From Jaminaea rosea (Eukaryota > Basidiomycota > Exobasidiomycetes > Microstromatales), in NCBI RefSeq assembly GCF_003144245.1, contig NW_020289976.1:310001-374000 (forward strand): 64,000 bases of DNA, read 5' to 3'. A program made the position numbers and the translations under genes. Below, one piece after another: positions 41,001-52,954 of this stretch (position 1 is its first letter; each line of letters opens with the position of its first letter). The notes under the pieces are model-generated. The model did not search any database and was not told where the DNA came from. It saw nothing but the letters and a program-made list of their open reading frames with translations.

Positions 41001-43549
41001 CGACAGGACGCTATCGCGAAGTGGTCTCTGCAGTTGGCCGGAGGTCGCTGCTCCAGAGGGCCGGCGATCCTTCGTCGGCGTCGACAGAACCATCGTCGGT
41101 GGCGCTGATGAATTAGTTGCTGCCTGGCGTGCCGAAGCATCGCAGAGATCGCAGAGAGCCTCGAGGAAGGCTTGAAAGGCATCACCGTCGAGGGAAGTGG
41201 TGTTTTCAAAGCAGTTGGCTACTTCACGCAACAGGCTATCGAAGTCGAGCCCGGCGAGGAGCTGCGGTCTGCCCGTCTTAGAGTCTGTCGGCGTTGAGGC
41301 GACCGAAAAGCCAGGCTGAAAGACGGCGGTACTCGAGCTGGCTCTGGGGCTCATGGGTCCCGCGGCCTTATCGTCATCCTGGGAGATATTGCCCTGTACG
41401 TTCTCTCGCCGCCCCTTTGCTCTCTTGATGAGAAGCTCTGCGTCGCATAGGGCTGCCAGCACAGGACGCCAGTGCCCGTCCAGGATTCCAGAGAGGTAGG
41501 TGGCGACATGCGCCAGGACTCGCAGAGCTGCCAGGTTGCGTTCTGAAAGGCCTATCTCAGGTGCACTGGGATCATCGTCGGGGAGCTGCTGGGGTAGAGC
41601 TATGGACGAGATGCCAGCAATGAACGAGTTCCTAGCCTCGTCCTCTCCAAGCACGCCGCAAACATTTGTCCAATTGCGCACCGCCGTCAACACCTCGCAA
41701 AAGAGGGAGTCGTCTAGTTGGGCAGAGAGGAGGAAGAACAAGGAGGAGCGAAGCGTCTTGGAGGATTGAGACACCATTGCTTTGCAGTTGAGAAGGTCAC
41801 GACGCTGCTTTTGCTCGACTTGCTGGAAGTCGAGTCTCGGGGGTGCCAGCCGGGCGCCTGATGACCTGGCATTGACGAAGCTCGAGTAGGCTGGCAGGAT
41901 GTGCTGCGCCAGCGATTGCGCTACGTGGACGAGGGACTGCAGACCTAGAAGGTAGGCGTAGGTCGCTGGGGCGTTGGGTGCTTCTGCCTTTTCCAGCTGG
42001 TCGATGAACTGCAGCGGTGGCGTTGATGACAGAGTGAGGTTGCCAATTGCGCTGTCCTGACTGCCGCTGAGCATTGCGTTGGCAACTCCTGCGGCGGCTT
42101 CGTACAGGCTAAAGGCGCCAGATGTCCTGCGATCGATGCTTTGCCTAGGGCTGGTCACAGACGCATTGCGACTCGCTCCAATAGCGGTCCCGCCTTCCTC
42201 GGCTACTGCCTTGAGCACCTCGACGAGATTCAGGAAGACCTTGGCTGGCGAGTCCTTGCCGTCGAACCAGGCCCAGAGGTTCCGAAGGAATATGCTGTCA
42301 GAACAGAGAGATCGAGTGACTTCGAGCGCGATGATCCTCTGCCACTTGGGGACGGCCTCTTGCTGCGGATCCGCGCTAGGCGCTACAAAGCGCAGCAGGA
42401 TGCTGACGAGAATCTCGGTCTCGATGACCAGGTCGGCGCTGAATTGGCGCAGTAGTACGAAGAGCAACCTCATGTAACGTAGCGCAGTAGGAAATGCTGG
42501 CTTCTCGCTGAGGGCTTTGATGAGTAGCGGGCACGTCGACTCGCGCAATGTATGTAGGAGCTCTGGGTGATTGCGGACCAGTGCGGTGTGATTGGTGAGG
42601 ATTGATTCGATGAGCTCCAGAGTGAAGGTACGAGGGAGTGAGGATAGTTCCAGGAAGTCAGCCGCCTCGTCCTGTGCAAGCGCATTGAGGTCGCAGAAGG
42701 CTTTGAATGCATCTGCCGATGAGGGGAAAAGCGTGACATTTTCTTCGCCTGGTACCTCGGTCGTCATTGCAGCCAAGGGCGCGGCGACAGCTGCATCTTC
42801 ACCTCCTTCTTTGATGCCGTCAAGTACGCGATCTTCTTCAACGACCTTTTCGAAGACAATCATGATGGCTTGGCGGACCGTAGCTGCGGCTGTGGAGCTC
42901 ACTACTTGGACCTTGTTGCTCTGCAGCTGGAGGCAGTGACGCAGAGTGAGCGCCAGGAGCGGCCCATGTATTGACGGATATGACAACAGCAGTGCTGAGA
43001 AGGTCTGTAACAGCTTGAGCAGCAAGTCGACGTCGCCCTTGGCGAGTAGGGGAGTCAAGAGATCGAGGACCGGACCGATGGCAGCCTGCGCAGCGGGGAG
43101 ACAGGATGTCGGCATGCTGGTCAGCTAAGCGGTGATTCTGCGAAGTTGTGAAGCTCGTGTTCATGACCCACATCTGGCACGACCTTCATCGCGACGATGC
43201 GCTGTAGCAGCGCGACGCCGAGTCCAGCTACTTTGAAGTGCGTCTTTGAGTTGCAAGCAAAGAAGATGGGACGCAGCAGCAAGTTACCCTCAAAGAGCTC
43301 CTTCTTCTCATCCTCGCTGAGGACGTCCGCAGACTGAGATATTGATGAGCCTCGAGCGAAAGCGCTCGGGCCACTAGGCCGTTTAACGCTGCCATCTCTG
43401 TTAGGTCCCTGTCTACAGGTCGTCAGAGTAGCATTAAAGTCGGCGCGCAGCGCAGTCAGAGCCGCGTCTGCAGCCACCTTTGCCTCAGGACATCTCCTCT
43501 TTGACTCGTTGGAGAGCGAGGTGAGGTCTGCAAGGAGAAGCTGAGACAT
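38100..43549 (-). CDS. MON2: Mon2, Golgi/endosome Arf-GEF-like scaffold
   Basis: Large HEAT-like protein of the trans-Golgi and endosomes, related to the non-catalytic parts of Sec7-family Arf GEFs. 1800 aa, two exons: 43549-43172 and 43124-38100, with a 47-nt intron (GTGGGT ... GCTTAG) in phase 0. Splicing joins AMKVVPD to LTSMPTSCLPAA. Conserved blocks: LADLTSLSNESKRRCPEAK at the start (DCB domain); LKLLQTFSALL and SYPSIHGPLLALTLRHCLQL; VSSTAAATVRQAIMIVFEKV; then a HUS-like region (AFKAFCDLNALAQDE, FTLELIESILTNH). The rest is helical, with Ser-rich loops and Mon2 C-terminal character (LLFMCSNSLLPGIED). No Sec7 catalytic domain is present, as expected for Mon2. Confidence 0.9.
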
Positions 43550-44110
43550 GGCCAGTGCCACGCAGCCGCAGCGTGGTGATGAGAATAATGCGAGACCGGC
43601 GGTCTGAGTTGGTGTTGGTCTGAGGATGGATGGATCGCGAGAAAGTGGGCTCGCCTTGGCCTTGGCTCATCGTGTAGCGGCGGACGGCAGTGTTGGACGG
43701 CACGGGCCCCAGTCCGCCTCGCAACCACGTGGGTGCAGCTTGCCAATCTGCAGCGGGCCGAGTGACGCGGGAGGGCAAACGGCGGCTCGCCATCACCGAG
43801 AAGCGATGGCGCGATCTCGCTCACCGTGGCATCTTTGGCATCGCTCGAGCCTCTGTCGCCACCAAACGATCTGACCCTCTCATCGCGGCGAACAAGCTGA
43901 ACAGGCTGATCCGAGTGACAAGAGCAAATGATGGCGCCATGATCTCCACGATCGCTGAGACGAGTCACGAAGGCAAAGCAAAGACTCGGGATCGACGGAG
44001 GCAAATGAGAGGGCGCAACGGTCTTAAATGAGTGAAGACAGCAGTGCCCACTGTCGCTCAGAGTAGTCTCGTGTCAAGTATCCCATCCTCCTACGTCTAC
44101 ATCATCTGCG
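43550..44110. promoter_or_regulatory. Divergent MON2 / UPF0643-like promoter region
   Basis: 561 bp between divergent start codons. Open frames here (e.g. 43690-44031) lack family features. Presumed promoters and leaders. Confidence 0.5.
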
Positions 44111-45280
44111 ATGTCCTACGGTAGCTCGTACCGCCCTTCTTCGTCGTGGGGTGATCCTACAGCTCGCCCACCCAGCTACGTGAGCCTGAGGCAGGAGCTA
44201 GCCAAGCGCAATGGCACCGTCCACTTCCAGCCGCTGAGCTCGTCGATGGCGGCAGGCCCCTCTTACACGGCTCTTCAACGCCCCGAGGAGGAGCGACGCG
44301 GTCGATCCCGCGAGGTCCGCCATCTCTGGGCTTGCTCGTCCTCGAGCCAAGTCCAAGCTGATCTTGCCAAGGAACGCAGAGGCTCGTCCACAGAGACGGC
44401 CCGCCTCCCGAAGTCTGACGGTCCGGAGCAATCTAAAGAGGAGGTAGTCAGCTCTAGCACCCTCTTCGAGCATTATGACGGCAATACATCCGGCATGCCT
44501 ATCTTATCTCGGCCCCCACGCCATCTAGGCACGCCAACGCCACTCGAGCTGCAATCCAGTTATGCGCAGCCAGCGGGAAGGCAGGATGATGACAACAGCT
44601 ACCTCGCACCATGGATCTCGTCGGCGCTGCACGAAAAGTCAGGCTATTCCTCTGGGACGCGTGTGCTCTACACTCGCGCTCAGCTGCCTGAGATCGATGA
44701 AGCCAGTCGTCACCTGTGGACTGCGCTTCACCAATTCAACACAACGTCCGCGCACTACTTGAGCAATTGGAAGTTACTGCAGGGAGTGAGAGCCACAGAA
44801 GCGCCTCATCCTCTGTCGGTCGGCGTCACAGACAGATCAAAGTGCCCATTCGTCGCCGACCAAGCTTCTGACGTCTCCCTCCTCACATCTTCCTTCAATT
44901 GGTCATCGCTGTCGCTGCCAAAACACATCAAAGGCACTTGGTACGGGGTCCTCTTCCTCTCTCGCCGTCGTTCGGGTTCAGAGTCTATCAATCTGTACGA
45001 GGCAGACCGTCTCTCCCACGAAGAAGCGGTACGAAGTGGCGGGCTTCTTGCATACTGGTACGGGGAGCCGGATGAGGAGACCGGCGACAACCTTGCAACG
45101 TGCATTTGGACGGATCGAGAGAGTGCTGTGAGAGCTTCGAAGCTGCCTAGACATCGCCAGGCGGTGAGGCATGCGGGACGAGCGTATGAGGAATTCAGGT
45201 TGGGCAGGTATAAGGTGGTTAAGAAGGCGGGGGAGCGCAACGTTACTGTTGAGAAGTGGCGGATAGATGACGAGGAGTGA
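44111..45280 (+). CDS. UPF0643-like fungal protein of unknown function
   Basis: 389 aa, single exon. The N-terminal 170 residues are low complexity (Ser/Pro/Arg). The conserved-looking part is about 190-389: ASRHLWTALHQFNTTSAHYL, IKGTWYGVLFLSRRRSGSES, EADRLSHEEAVRSGGLLAYW then YG, NLATCIWTDRESAVRASKLP, and a tail with YEEFRLGRYKV and VTVEKWRIDD. The pattern 'shortened length, L-D-xx-SH-EA, GGLLxYWyG, LAtCiW' resembles the fungal UPF0643 family as I remember it, whose biochemical role is unknown. The recall is not certain. No signal peptide or membrane segment. It is divergent from MON2 and upstream of DAD2 on the same strand (263 bp gap). Confidence 0.7.
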   Translation: MSYGSSYRPSSSWGDPTARPPSYVSLRQELAKRNGTVHFQPLSSSMAAGPSYTALQRPEEERRGRSREVRHLWACSSSSQVQADLAKERRGSSTETARLPKSDGPEQSKEEVVSSSTLFEHYDGNTSGMPILSRPPRHLGTPTPLELQSSYAQPAGRQDDDNSYLAPWISSALHEKSGYSSGTRVLYTRAQLPEIDEASRHLWTALHQFNTTSAHYLSNWKLLQGVRATEAPHPLSVGVTDRSKCPFVADQASDVSLLTSSFNWSSLSLPKHIKGTWYGVLFLSRRRSGSESINLYEADRLSHEEAVRSGGLLAYWYGEPDEETGDNLATCIWTDRESAVRASKLPRHRQAVRHAGRAYEEFRLGRYKVVKKAGERNVTVEKWRIDDEE

Positions 45281-45543
45281 TGGCGCTTGCGGCGAAACAA
45301 TACCAGAAACAGAGTGTACATCCCAGATGAACGTCTCAATGTAACAGTCGTAGCTACTGTACTCCGTGGTGCTGCCATGGTGAGGCAACGCTAAAGCAGG
45401 CGGGCCTTGGGCGCCACACGCGTCTGCTCAACGCGCTCCCGCCTGCAGCAGACCATCACTCGCTCTGTCCGTCCATCTCGTCGTCCAGCGACTTGCATCC
45501 GTCCGACCCTCACTACCCAACTACCTCCCTACTCGTTAGCACT

Positions 45544-46209
45544 ATGTCACGACCCTCCGTGATGCCCTCTTCATCAACAAGTGCACGCCCCTCCGTATAT
45601 CCCGGAGGCAGCGCATCATCATCATCGTCACAATCAGCAAATTCAGCGCAGAGCCCCGCTGCGAGGCTGGCGGCCAAGCAGGCCGAGCTGGAGGGGTTAA
45701 AGCAGCTCAGGGATTACAGTGCGCTGCTGGTCAAGGAGCTGGAGAAGATGGGCGAGGGGCTGGATCAGATCAGGAAGGGTGGCGAGAGTGAGTATGACTG
45801 CGCAATGGACGCATTGGGTGATGCTGCGAGAAAGGATCGGCTGATCAGTGCCCCTTTGTACATCGTTCCCGCCGCGACAGGCGCCGCGCAAGTGATGGCT
45901 TCATGGCAAACGGTCTTTCGTGGTATTCAGGTAGCACAGGGTGAGAGTCACAGAGCCAGCTGGCCAACGATGCTGAAATCAGTCGAGAGCCATCGAAGCT
46001 GACCCCCTCGTGCGCCCGTTGCATCTTCTCCTCACGCAGCATCCGTCGCTGACCGCACAAGACCAACAGAAGGCGCCGACCCAGACGAGGAGGAAGAGAG
46101 GCTTGCGACACTGGTACCTGACACGCTCGTCCGCATCCCCGTCGATCAGAGCTATGCGAGTGGGCAACAGGCAGGGCAGCAGCAGCAGGAAAGTGGAGAG
46201 GAGGCGTAA
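45544..46209 (+). CDS. DAD2: DASH complex subunit Dad2
   Basis: Kinetochore protein of the DASH/Dam1 ring that couples chromosomes to spindle microtubules. Three exons, 45544-45787, 45881-45940, 46040-46209; 157 aa. After a Ser-rich start comes the Dad2 helix: LAAKQAELEGLKQLRDYSAL then LVKELEKMGEGLDQIRKGGE; exon 2 supplies SAAQVMASWQTVFRGIQVAQ (family: GGEAVAxVLANWxxVLRAI); exon 3 ends the core with LVPDTLVRIPVD, another Dad2 hallmark, then a Gln-rich tail. Introns have GTGAGT and GTGAGA donors and phase 1 joins. Each exon alone would be unrecognisable. Confidence 0.93.
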
Positions 46210-47648
46210 AGGGCGATGCTCTCTGAAGTAGCCAGGGAAGAAGATCATCTGCCTCCTCGTGGCAGCGATGAAGATGCAGACTCGACCGCTTCACGGATCT
46301 GAGCTGTCACAGAGACGGATCTTTCCAGGAGCTGTCTCAATATGCGGAGGAGATTGGACGGAGATGGCTTCTCGTGTTGCTCTACTCGTCCCCGAATATA
46401 CGCGCTCTGCCTCGGGCCATTTCGTCTACTATTGTACTAATACACTCATCATCATCATTCTCGAGCCTGGAGCGATGAGCCTCGAGCCAACGCTATCCTG
46501 TCGCCATTTTGACTCTGGCCGCGATTTTGACTCTGGCTCGAGCTTCTAATTCAGACCGAGCCTCACATTGGACTGACATCTGGCGTGGTCGGGGCTGGGT
46601 CCCGTCTCCTCCCGTCTCTCCTTGCAGATACGAAGAGCACCGACATCGATGCAGCTGTAACGGACCTTTAGTCTATCATCCTCTGGACGCCACGCCGCTC
46701 GCTCGTCGGGCCTTTCCTTCACTCACCCATGCTCAGAGGGAGCACGGAAATGCTGCTTTGGCCGACAGTATGTCAAGTGCTAGGGTGCGGCTTACTCATG
46801 ATAGGCGCGAGACAGGCAGAGCGAATGCTACTATAGCATTCAGTACAAGACATGCGCCTTGCTCGACGAGCAGATGTGCCGATTGGAATGCCTGGTGAGA
46901 CAAGCAGACACGAGACAATTAGAGCGCGCAAGCCTGCCAGGGTTCAGGCCGGTATTCACGAGCGCCTGTTGCTAGCTCGCTCGATTGAGCCCTGGCTGAC
47001 TTGAACGCGGTAGCGAGAAGAAACTTCGATCCACGATCTGAGTCCCCGCAAGATCGCCGTCTCCCTCACCCCTTTTTTCCAAACTGACCTCGGACGTCGA
47101 CGGACACGCACTTTGTGCTTGATAGTGTGAGCTCGCGCTGAGCCGGCGGCCGTGACTAGCGGCCCTACGGCTGCTACGGCAGGCGTTTGTTGCGTCTTGC
47201 CGTCATTGGCCACATCGTTGCTCTTCTTGATCGCCGTTGCAGTCTGTCTTCCTGGAGTTCGACGCTGCAAGATCGGCTTGTCCTCGTCTCGTCTGGCCGT
47301 CTTCGTCGTCGTACTCCCGGTGATACGGCACGCATGTCGCCCGACTAGACGGAAGCCAAGTCGCAGCCAACTGGCAGCGTTGGTCGTGGCGTCGTTCTTG
47401 AGGCGAGGAGGCCCCAGGGGGCACATCGCACTGTAAACCCGCGCTGGGGCCATTGCGAGCAGGCTCAGAGTGGCACTGCAGGAGCGAAAGCAGTCCGCCG
47501 GCAATGAGGCGACGAACAAGCAAAGCAAGCGCGGCGACGGCGGCCAAGGCAGGCAGTCACGAACGGAGCTGAAGAGAGCACCGGGCGCGGGCGCAGGCGC
47601 GCAGTCAGTCGTCGATGTCGACTCTCTCCGAGGGACGCCGTCAGCGCC

Positions 47649-47680
47649 CGCCAGCCCGCCCGCCAGCCAGCCAGCCAGGC
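47649..47680. repeat. CCAG/CCCG tetranucleotide run
   Basis: Imperfect tandem CCAG and CCCG units. Confidence 0.75.
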
Positions 47681-47734
47681 ATTAGCCGCCCCGCTCGCCC
47701 GCCACCCCTCGTCTCCTGAACCAGCGTCGCCGGG

Positions 47735-47767
47735 CCTGCCTGCCTGCTTGCCTGCCTGCCTGCTTGG
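47735..47767. repeat. (CCTG)n tetranucleotide run
   Basis: CCTG units interrupted by CTTG, upstream of the glyoxal oxidase leader. Confidence 0.8.
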
Positions 47768-48182
47768 TTGCTCTTGCCTGTTGCTTTGCCCTGGACACAC
47801 GGCCGCCGCCGCTCTCACTCGCACTGGGACTCGCGTTTCTCAACTACGACCCTCACACCACTGCCTCTTTTCGACAGATTGCCTGAGACGACCAAGACAG
47901 AGGCTACCTTTGTCTTTTCCACCACCAAAACCCCACTCCAAGCAACAACTTCACGACTCTCTCACTCCTACTTTCTTTTTCTTGGGTCCCTTGTCTCTTC
48001 ACCCCACGTCCGCGCGCTGCTCCACCCTATTGCAAGGCAGTGCTGCTTGCTCTCGCCACCCAGCAGCCCCTCTTTCTCTCTCCCCCTCCTCATCCTTCGC
48101 TGCCCCAGCGACGACTAGAGGGAGCCATCCACCTCACCACCACGACCACCACGAGCACACACACAGAGCGTTTTTCTTCGCC

Positions 48183-50865
48183 ATGATCTCATCAACATCA
48201 CGTATCGTATCAGCCGTCGCAGCTACCGCGGCTGTCCTCGCCCTGTCCACTGCGCCAGCGGCATCGGCCGCGGGCAAGTCAGCGGCCAAGAGCTGCAATT
48301 GCCCTGGCCAGTATGAGACCATTGTCGAGAACTCAAAAGCATCTGCGATGATGCTCGGTCTCATCAATGAGGACTACGTCTGGATTCTTGACAAGGTCGA
48401 GAACAACCGCGACAAGGTGCCTGGCTCCAACAAGCCAGCATGGGGCTCCATCCTTAACCTCAACGACAATTCGGTCAACGTCATCGACGTCAACACCAAC
48501 ACCTTCTGTGCCTCAGGATCAACCCTCGGCAACGGTTCGTGGGTGGTTGCTGGTGGTAATCAGGCCATCTCATACGGTGGTGAAGCCATCGCCACCGATG
48601 CGCCTCCATCAGCGCAGCCCTACGGCGATTACGATGGGCGCAAAGCTCTCCGTATCATGGAGCCCGTAGCTTCTGGAGCCAACAATGCCTCGATCAGCTG
48701 GAGTGACAACCCTGGAGGAAACGTCATGCAGTCGCAGCGTTGGTACCCTGGTATGGAGACGATGGCCGATGGCTCCATCATTCTCATTGGCGGCGCTACT
48801 GGCGGCGGATACATCAACCGCAATTACCCCAACATTGACCGGTGAGTACACCGCGCGTCTAGTGAGAAGAGACCTTCGCAAGGCGCTGACACATCCTCCC
48901 ATCGCTCCCCGCCACGCCCGCAGCGCTACTTCCGGAGGTGGATCCAACCCAACGTACGAGTACTTCCCCTCAAAGGGCACGCAAAAGACGGCACAGTTCA
49001 TGATCAAGACGAGCGGTCTCAACATGTACCCTCACATGTACCTCCTCCCTTCAGGCAACATGTTCATGCAGGCAAACTACTCGACGACGATCTGGAAGCC
49101 AGACGATGACTCGTACACCGACCTCGACGATATGCCTGGCCAGATTGTCCGTGTCTACCCCGCCTCTGGTGCTACGGCCATGCTCCCTCTGACGCCCGCC
49201 AACAAGTACACTCCGACGATCCTCTTCTGCGGTGGCTTTGCTACGACGGACGCTCTGTGGGGTGACTTCACCGCTCCTCGCTTCAACGCTCTCACCACCG
49301 CTGCGTCGGACGATTGCTCGTCGATCACACCCTCCAACTCAGACGGCAGTGACAATCCCAACGCCAAATACGTCACCGAGGAGAAGCTCCCTGAGCCACG
49401 CACGATGGGTCAATTTATCCACCTGCCCAATGGCCAGATGGTCATCGTCAACGGTGCGCAGAAGGGTACTGCTGGATACGGTAACGTCTCTGCTGGTGCA
49501 AAGACGAATGACGGCTTCGTTTGGGACTGGACAAACATTTTCAACACCTCAGACGGCCAGACGGTCTACACCGAGTCGATGAGCCAGGACCCCACCTACC
49601 AGCCCGTCCTTTACGATCCTGAGCAGCCCATGGGCTCGCGCCTGACTCGTGACGGCTTTGGCTCGTCGCCGATTGCCCGTCTTTACCACTCCACTGCTCT
49701 CCTCCTGCCCGACGGCTCTGTCCTCGTCGGTGGCTCCAACCCGCACATGGACGTCGCCCTGACGATGCCTCAGACCATTGCAGGCATTCGCGCATTCAAC
49801 ACGACGTACGAGCTCGAGAAGTGGTACCCGATGTACTACTTCAAGACGCGACCCGAGCCCACTGGCCTGCCTGACCACATCCTTTACGGCGGCAAGACGT
49901 TCACATTCAACATGGACTCTAACTTCATGGGCGACTCTGCCAACTACAAGGCCAACAACACCAAGATCATGGTCATTCGCCCTGGTTACTCGACGCACGC
50001 CATGAACATGAACCAGCGCTCCCTGCAGCTCGAGCACTCCTTCACCGTCAATGGTGACGGCACGGTCTCGTACACCGTCATGCCTATGCCGACCAACGTC
50101 AACCTCTTCCCACCTGGACCTGCTCTCCTCTTCGTCACCATCGACGGCGTACCGTCGAAGGGCAAGTACGTTATGATCGGCCAGAGCCAAGCGGGCGGCC
50201 CCGTCCCATTCAACTACGCTGCTGCTGCAGGCACTCAGCCCTCACTCCCTGCCTCGGTCACCAATGCCAAGTACAACGCCACGCCTGACGAGTCTGGCGC
50301 TGAGTCTTTCGGCATTGGCAAGATTGTCGGCATTGCCGTTGGCGCTGCAGCCTTGATCCTCTTGATCCTTCTTGGTCTCCTCTGCTGGCGCCGTCAGTCG
50401 AACAAGAAGGCCAAGGCCGCTGGCGGCTACGGTGGAGCAGGTGGAGCAGCCGCAGCAGGTGGAGCAGTGTATGGCCAGTCGAGCTACCGTGACGGGGGAG
50501 CTGGCGGCGAGTACAAGCGTGTCAATACCCCCGCAAGCTCAGTAGGCGCGTTTCCTGGAGCCGGGACGCGCGGCAGCCTCGCGACGTACGATTCGTACCG
50601 CATGCAGGACGTCAGTGGGCCCAACACTCCCTACTACGACTCGCCGCGGAATACAGCGACTCGTTCGCCGCTTGGCCAGGATGCGGCCACATTGGGCGGT
50701 GCTGGGGACTATGCGTCGCAAGGATGGGGAGAGCACCGTGGTGGCGATGCCGGGGACTACTACCGCGACAACATGGACCGATCTGACGGCGGTGCGGCGC
50801 AGTACTACAACCAGGGATCGCACCATGCGTCGCAGTACAGCTACGGCAGCCAAGGGCGAAGATGA
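48183..50865 (+). CDS. Glyoxal oxidase (radical copper oxidase), membrane anchored
   Basis: Copper-radical oxidase turning aldehydes to acids with release of H2O2. 866 aa, two exons: 48183-48841 and 48924-50865. Signal peptide at about 1-28, then a beta-propeller glyoxal-oxidase domain and a C-terminal DUF1929-type Ig-like domain. All active-site residues of the galactose/glyoxal oxidase family are present: Cys109 (NTFCASGSTLGNG) and Tyr188 (SQRWYPGME) for the thioether cofactor, Tyr474-His475 (ARLYHSTALLLPDGSV) and His578 (YSTHAMNMNQRS). A transmembrane helix at about 687-710 (GIAVGAAALILLILLGLLCW) and a Gly/Tyr-rich cytoplasmic tail make it membrane bound, like Ustilago maydis Glo1, which is needed for filamentous growth and virulence. 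Substrate is not determinable from sequence. Confidence 0.95.
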
Positions 50866-52353
50866 TTGGCCGAGAGGCCCTGATCTCGTCTCTTGTCACC
50901 CTTCGCAAGTCCAATTCTCCTTTCTCTTTGCTCGCCATTCATCCTCAACTACCGTATCATAGTAGCGCAGTAGCCGACGCCTCTCACACCTAAGCGCAGC
51001 GCAGCTCGCAGCACCTCGCCTACCCATCCACCAATCATCAATCCTCAACGCCACGCCACGCCGCCACGACTCGTTCACTCCTCTGGATTCTGTTTCACGT
51101 TCTTCCCACCATCACTCATTTCACGGTGGCTTCGTAGGTCCCCCTCCTTTCAATGCCCCATCCCTCATCTTACCGCTACAGCCGCGCGAGCGCCCAGGCA
51201 GCTAGTCGGCCCCACTCACACGTCGTCTCTCCCTTCACCTCGGTGTCTGTCCCTTTCGAGTTGATAGCCTCACGAATAGCTTCCCCTATGCCTAAGAAAT
51301 GGACACTATCTTTGCCTCTGACGCTGCTTGCCTTGCTCGCGATTCGGCCGCTTGATCCCGCTTCGAGGGAATTGATGCTCGCCTCAGCTCAGTCATTCAG
51401 CCTGCTTTGACGGGACGTGCCCTCCTTCATTGATTCATCACACAGCCCTCATGTTTGACAACCGTGGGACTCAGCCTGACAGCGCACGATGATTGCCGGG
51501 CGTGGGGAAGGGCCATGATGCGCCCGCCCGTACCTGTGGCTTAGCCCAGGCATGCGGACCTGCGGTGCACCCTCGTCGAGCCGGCGGGAGCCGTCCTCGA
51601 GGTCCTTCGGCTCCCAAACAACAATGCCCAACCGAATCGCACTGCCTCAAGATGAGCACGGCGAGCTCACAATTCACATCGTAGCAAGAAGGTAGAGAGT
51701 GATAAATGACTAGAGTATTGCGAGGTGAGAGCACACGTGTGCCAAAAAAAGGGGTAAAGACAAAGAGGTCAAGCCAAAGGACGCAGGCGCCGCTCGCTCG
51801 TAATGAAGTCAAAAGGTAGGGCCGGGTCGGGGTGCTACAAGAAGTGTGGTGTCGTTGTTCTCCCCCACCGTTCCTGCTCGATGAGGAAGAGAATGGGAGG
51901 AGTGTAAAAGAGCGTAGGGGAGTGTTGGTGGGAGATTGTTCTTTCTTTTCGTGACGCATTGCGAGGTTCGACGTCCTTGATTGACTTGACTGTTCTTGCT
52001 GCCGATTGAGCGGGCTTATCGACGTGATGGCGAGCAGCCAGTAGGCGTGAGATTCGCAGGATGGATGACTTGGGAGAGAGCTGGTTGTTGACTGATGTCA
52101 GGGATGAACGTGGAGCCGAGTAGATGGGGGAATCGAGGATGGATCTGACGCAGATGACGGCCTCTATGAGCGGGCATCCTTGACGATCATTGATAGGGTG
52201 AATGTATCCGAGAAAGGAGGCGCAGCGATCTAGGGTCGAGGGTCGAGGGTCGAAAGGCAGGAGCAAGTGCAGGCGAGCATCGAGCACGCCCGTCATGGTT
52301 GGCTTGCCGTGTGATTGATCAACGATCAACGGCGTCTGTGGTAGCCAGGGCTC
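50866..52353. other. 1.5 kb gene-poor region
   Basis: Between the glyoxal oxidase stop and the end of the DPBB gene (convergent). Several short ORFs on both strands have no family features. A short TCGAGGG tandem lies near 52232-52250. Confidence 0.5.
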
Positions 52354-52954
52354 TTAGTTCATCGACCAGTTGAGGCCGTGAAGCTCACCCTCACCGAGGG
52401 ACGCGAGCTTCTTGAAGGCAGCCTTGCTCAAGTCGACGTGGGTGGGCGAGCAAGACTCGCAGAAGTCGACGACCTTTACGGTAACCTTCTTGCTGCCACG
52501 GGAGAGGGTGACCCTGTCGTGGCACTTGAAGGGACTGTTCTGAGAGACGGCGCCGACCATGTCGTTGTCGCTGGGCGTGCCACCACCACAGGCGGGGGCG
52601 TTCATCTGCGCGTGAGAGAATGGACGGGTCAGCGTTGTGCTCGTTACGTGTCGTGAGGGTCTCGTTCTCGGTCACACTCACCTGCGAGCCAGTGTACCAG
52701 GTAGCGACACCGTTGCCACCCTTCTTGGCGGAGGTGTGCTTCTTGTGCTTCTTGTGCTTCCTTGCCTTCTTGTGGTGCTTGCGGCGGCTCTCGAGGATGA
52801 CGTCCTCGTCACGAGCAACCATGGCATCGACATCGGCGAGGGCAGCAGAGCGCTCAGCGATGAGGTCGCTCGAGTCGTTGGCAACGGGAGTAGCGGTGGC
52901 TACCGAGGTGAGGGCCACGAGGGCAACAGCGAAGAGGGAGAGGGAGGCACGCAT
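52354..52954 (-). CDS. Secreted double-psi beta-barrel (RlpA/barwin-like) protein
   Basis: 174 aa, two exons: 52954-52682 and 52605-52354. Signal peptide MRASLSLFAVALVALTSVAT, a propeptide-like region with acidic and Arg-rich stretch (VARDEDVILESRRK), a very basic His/Lys segment (KKARKHKKHKKH), then a DPBB domain from GVATWYTGSQ to the C-terminus. The domain has the typical blocks CGGGTPSDNDMVGAVS, CHDRVTL, VKVVDFCESCSPTHVDLS and AFKKLASLGEGELHGLNW. Four cysteines can form two disulfides. Related single-domain fungal proteins are secreted, small and often expressed on hosts; some are protease inhibitors or expansin-like. No catalytic claim is made. The intron (GTGAGT, GCGCAG) sits inside the DPBB fold, so the second exon alone would lack the ATWY strand. 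Confidence 0.9.

Larger units (their letters stand above)
46210..48182. other. 2 kb gene-poor region upstream of glyoxal oxidase
   Basis: No credible gene on either strand. It contains a 14-bp direct repeat (46506-46519 and 46524-46537), CCAG-type and CCTG-type tetranucleotide runs (47649-47680, 47735-47767), and from about 47870 a long pyrimidine- and CAC-rich leader up to the oxidase ATG. The long spacer suggests extended upstream regulation of the secreted enzyme, which is inference. Confidence 0.5.
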
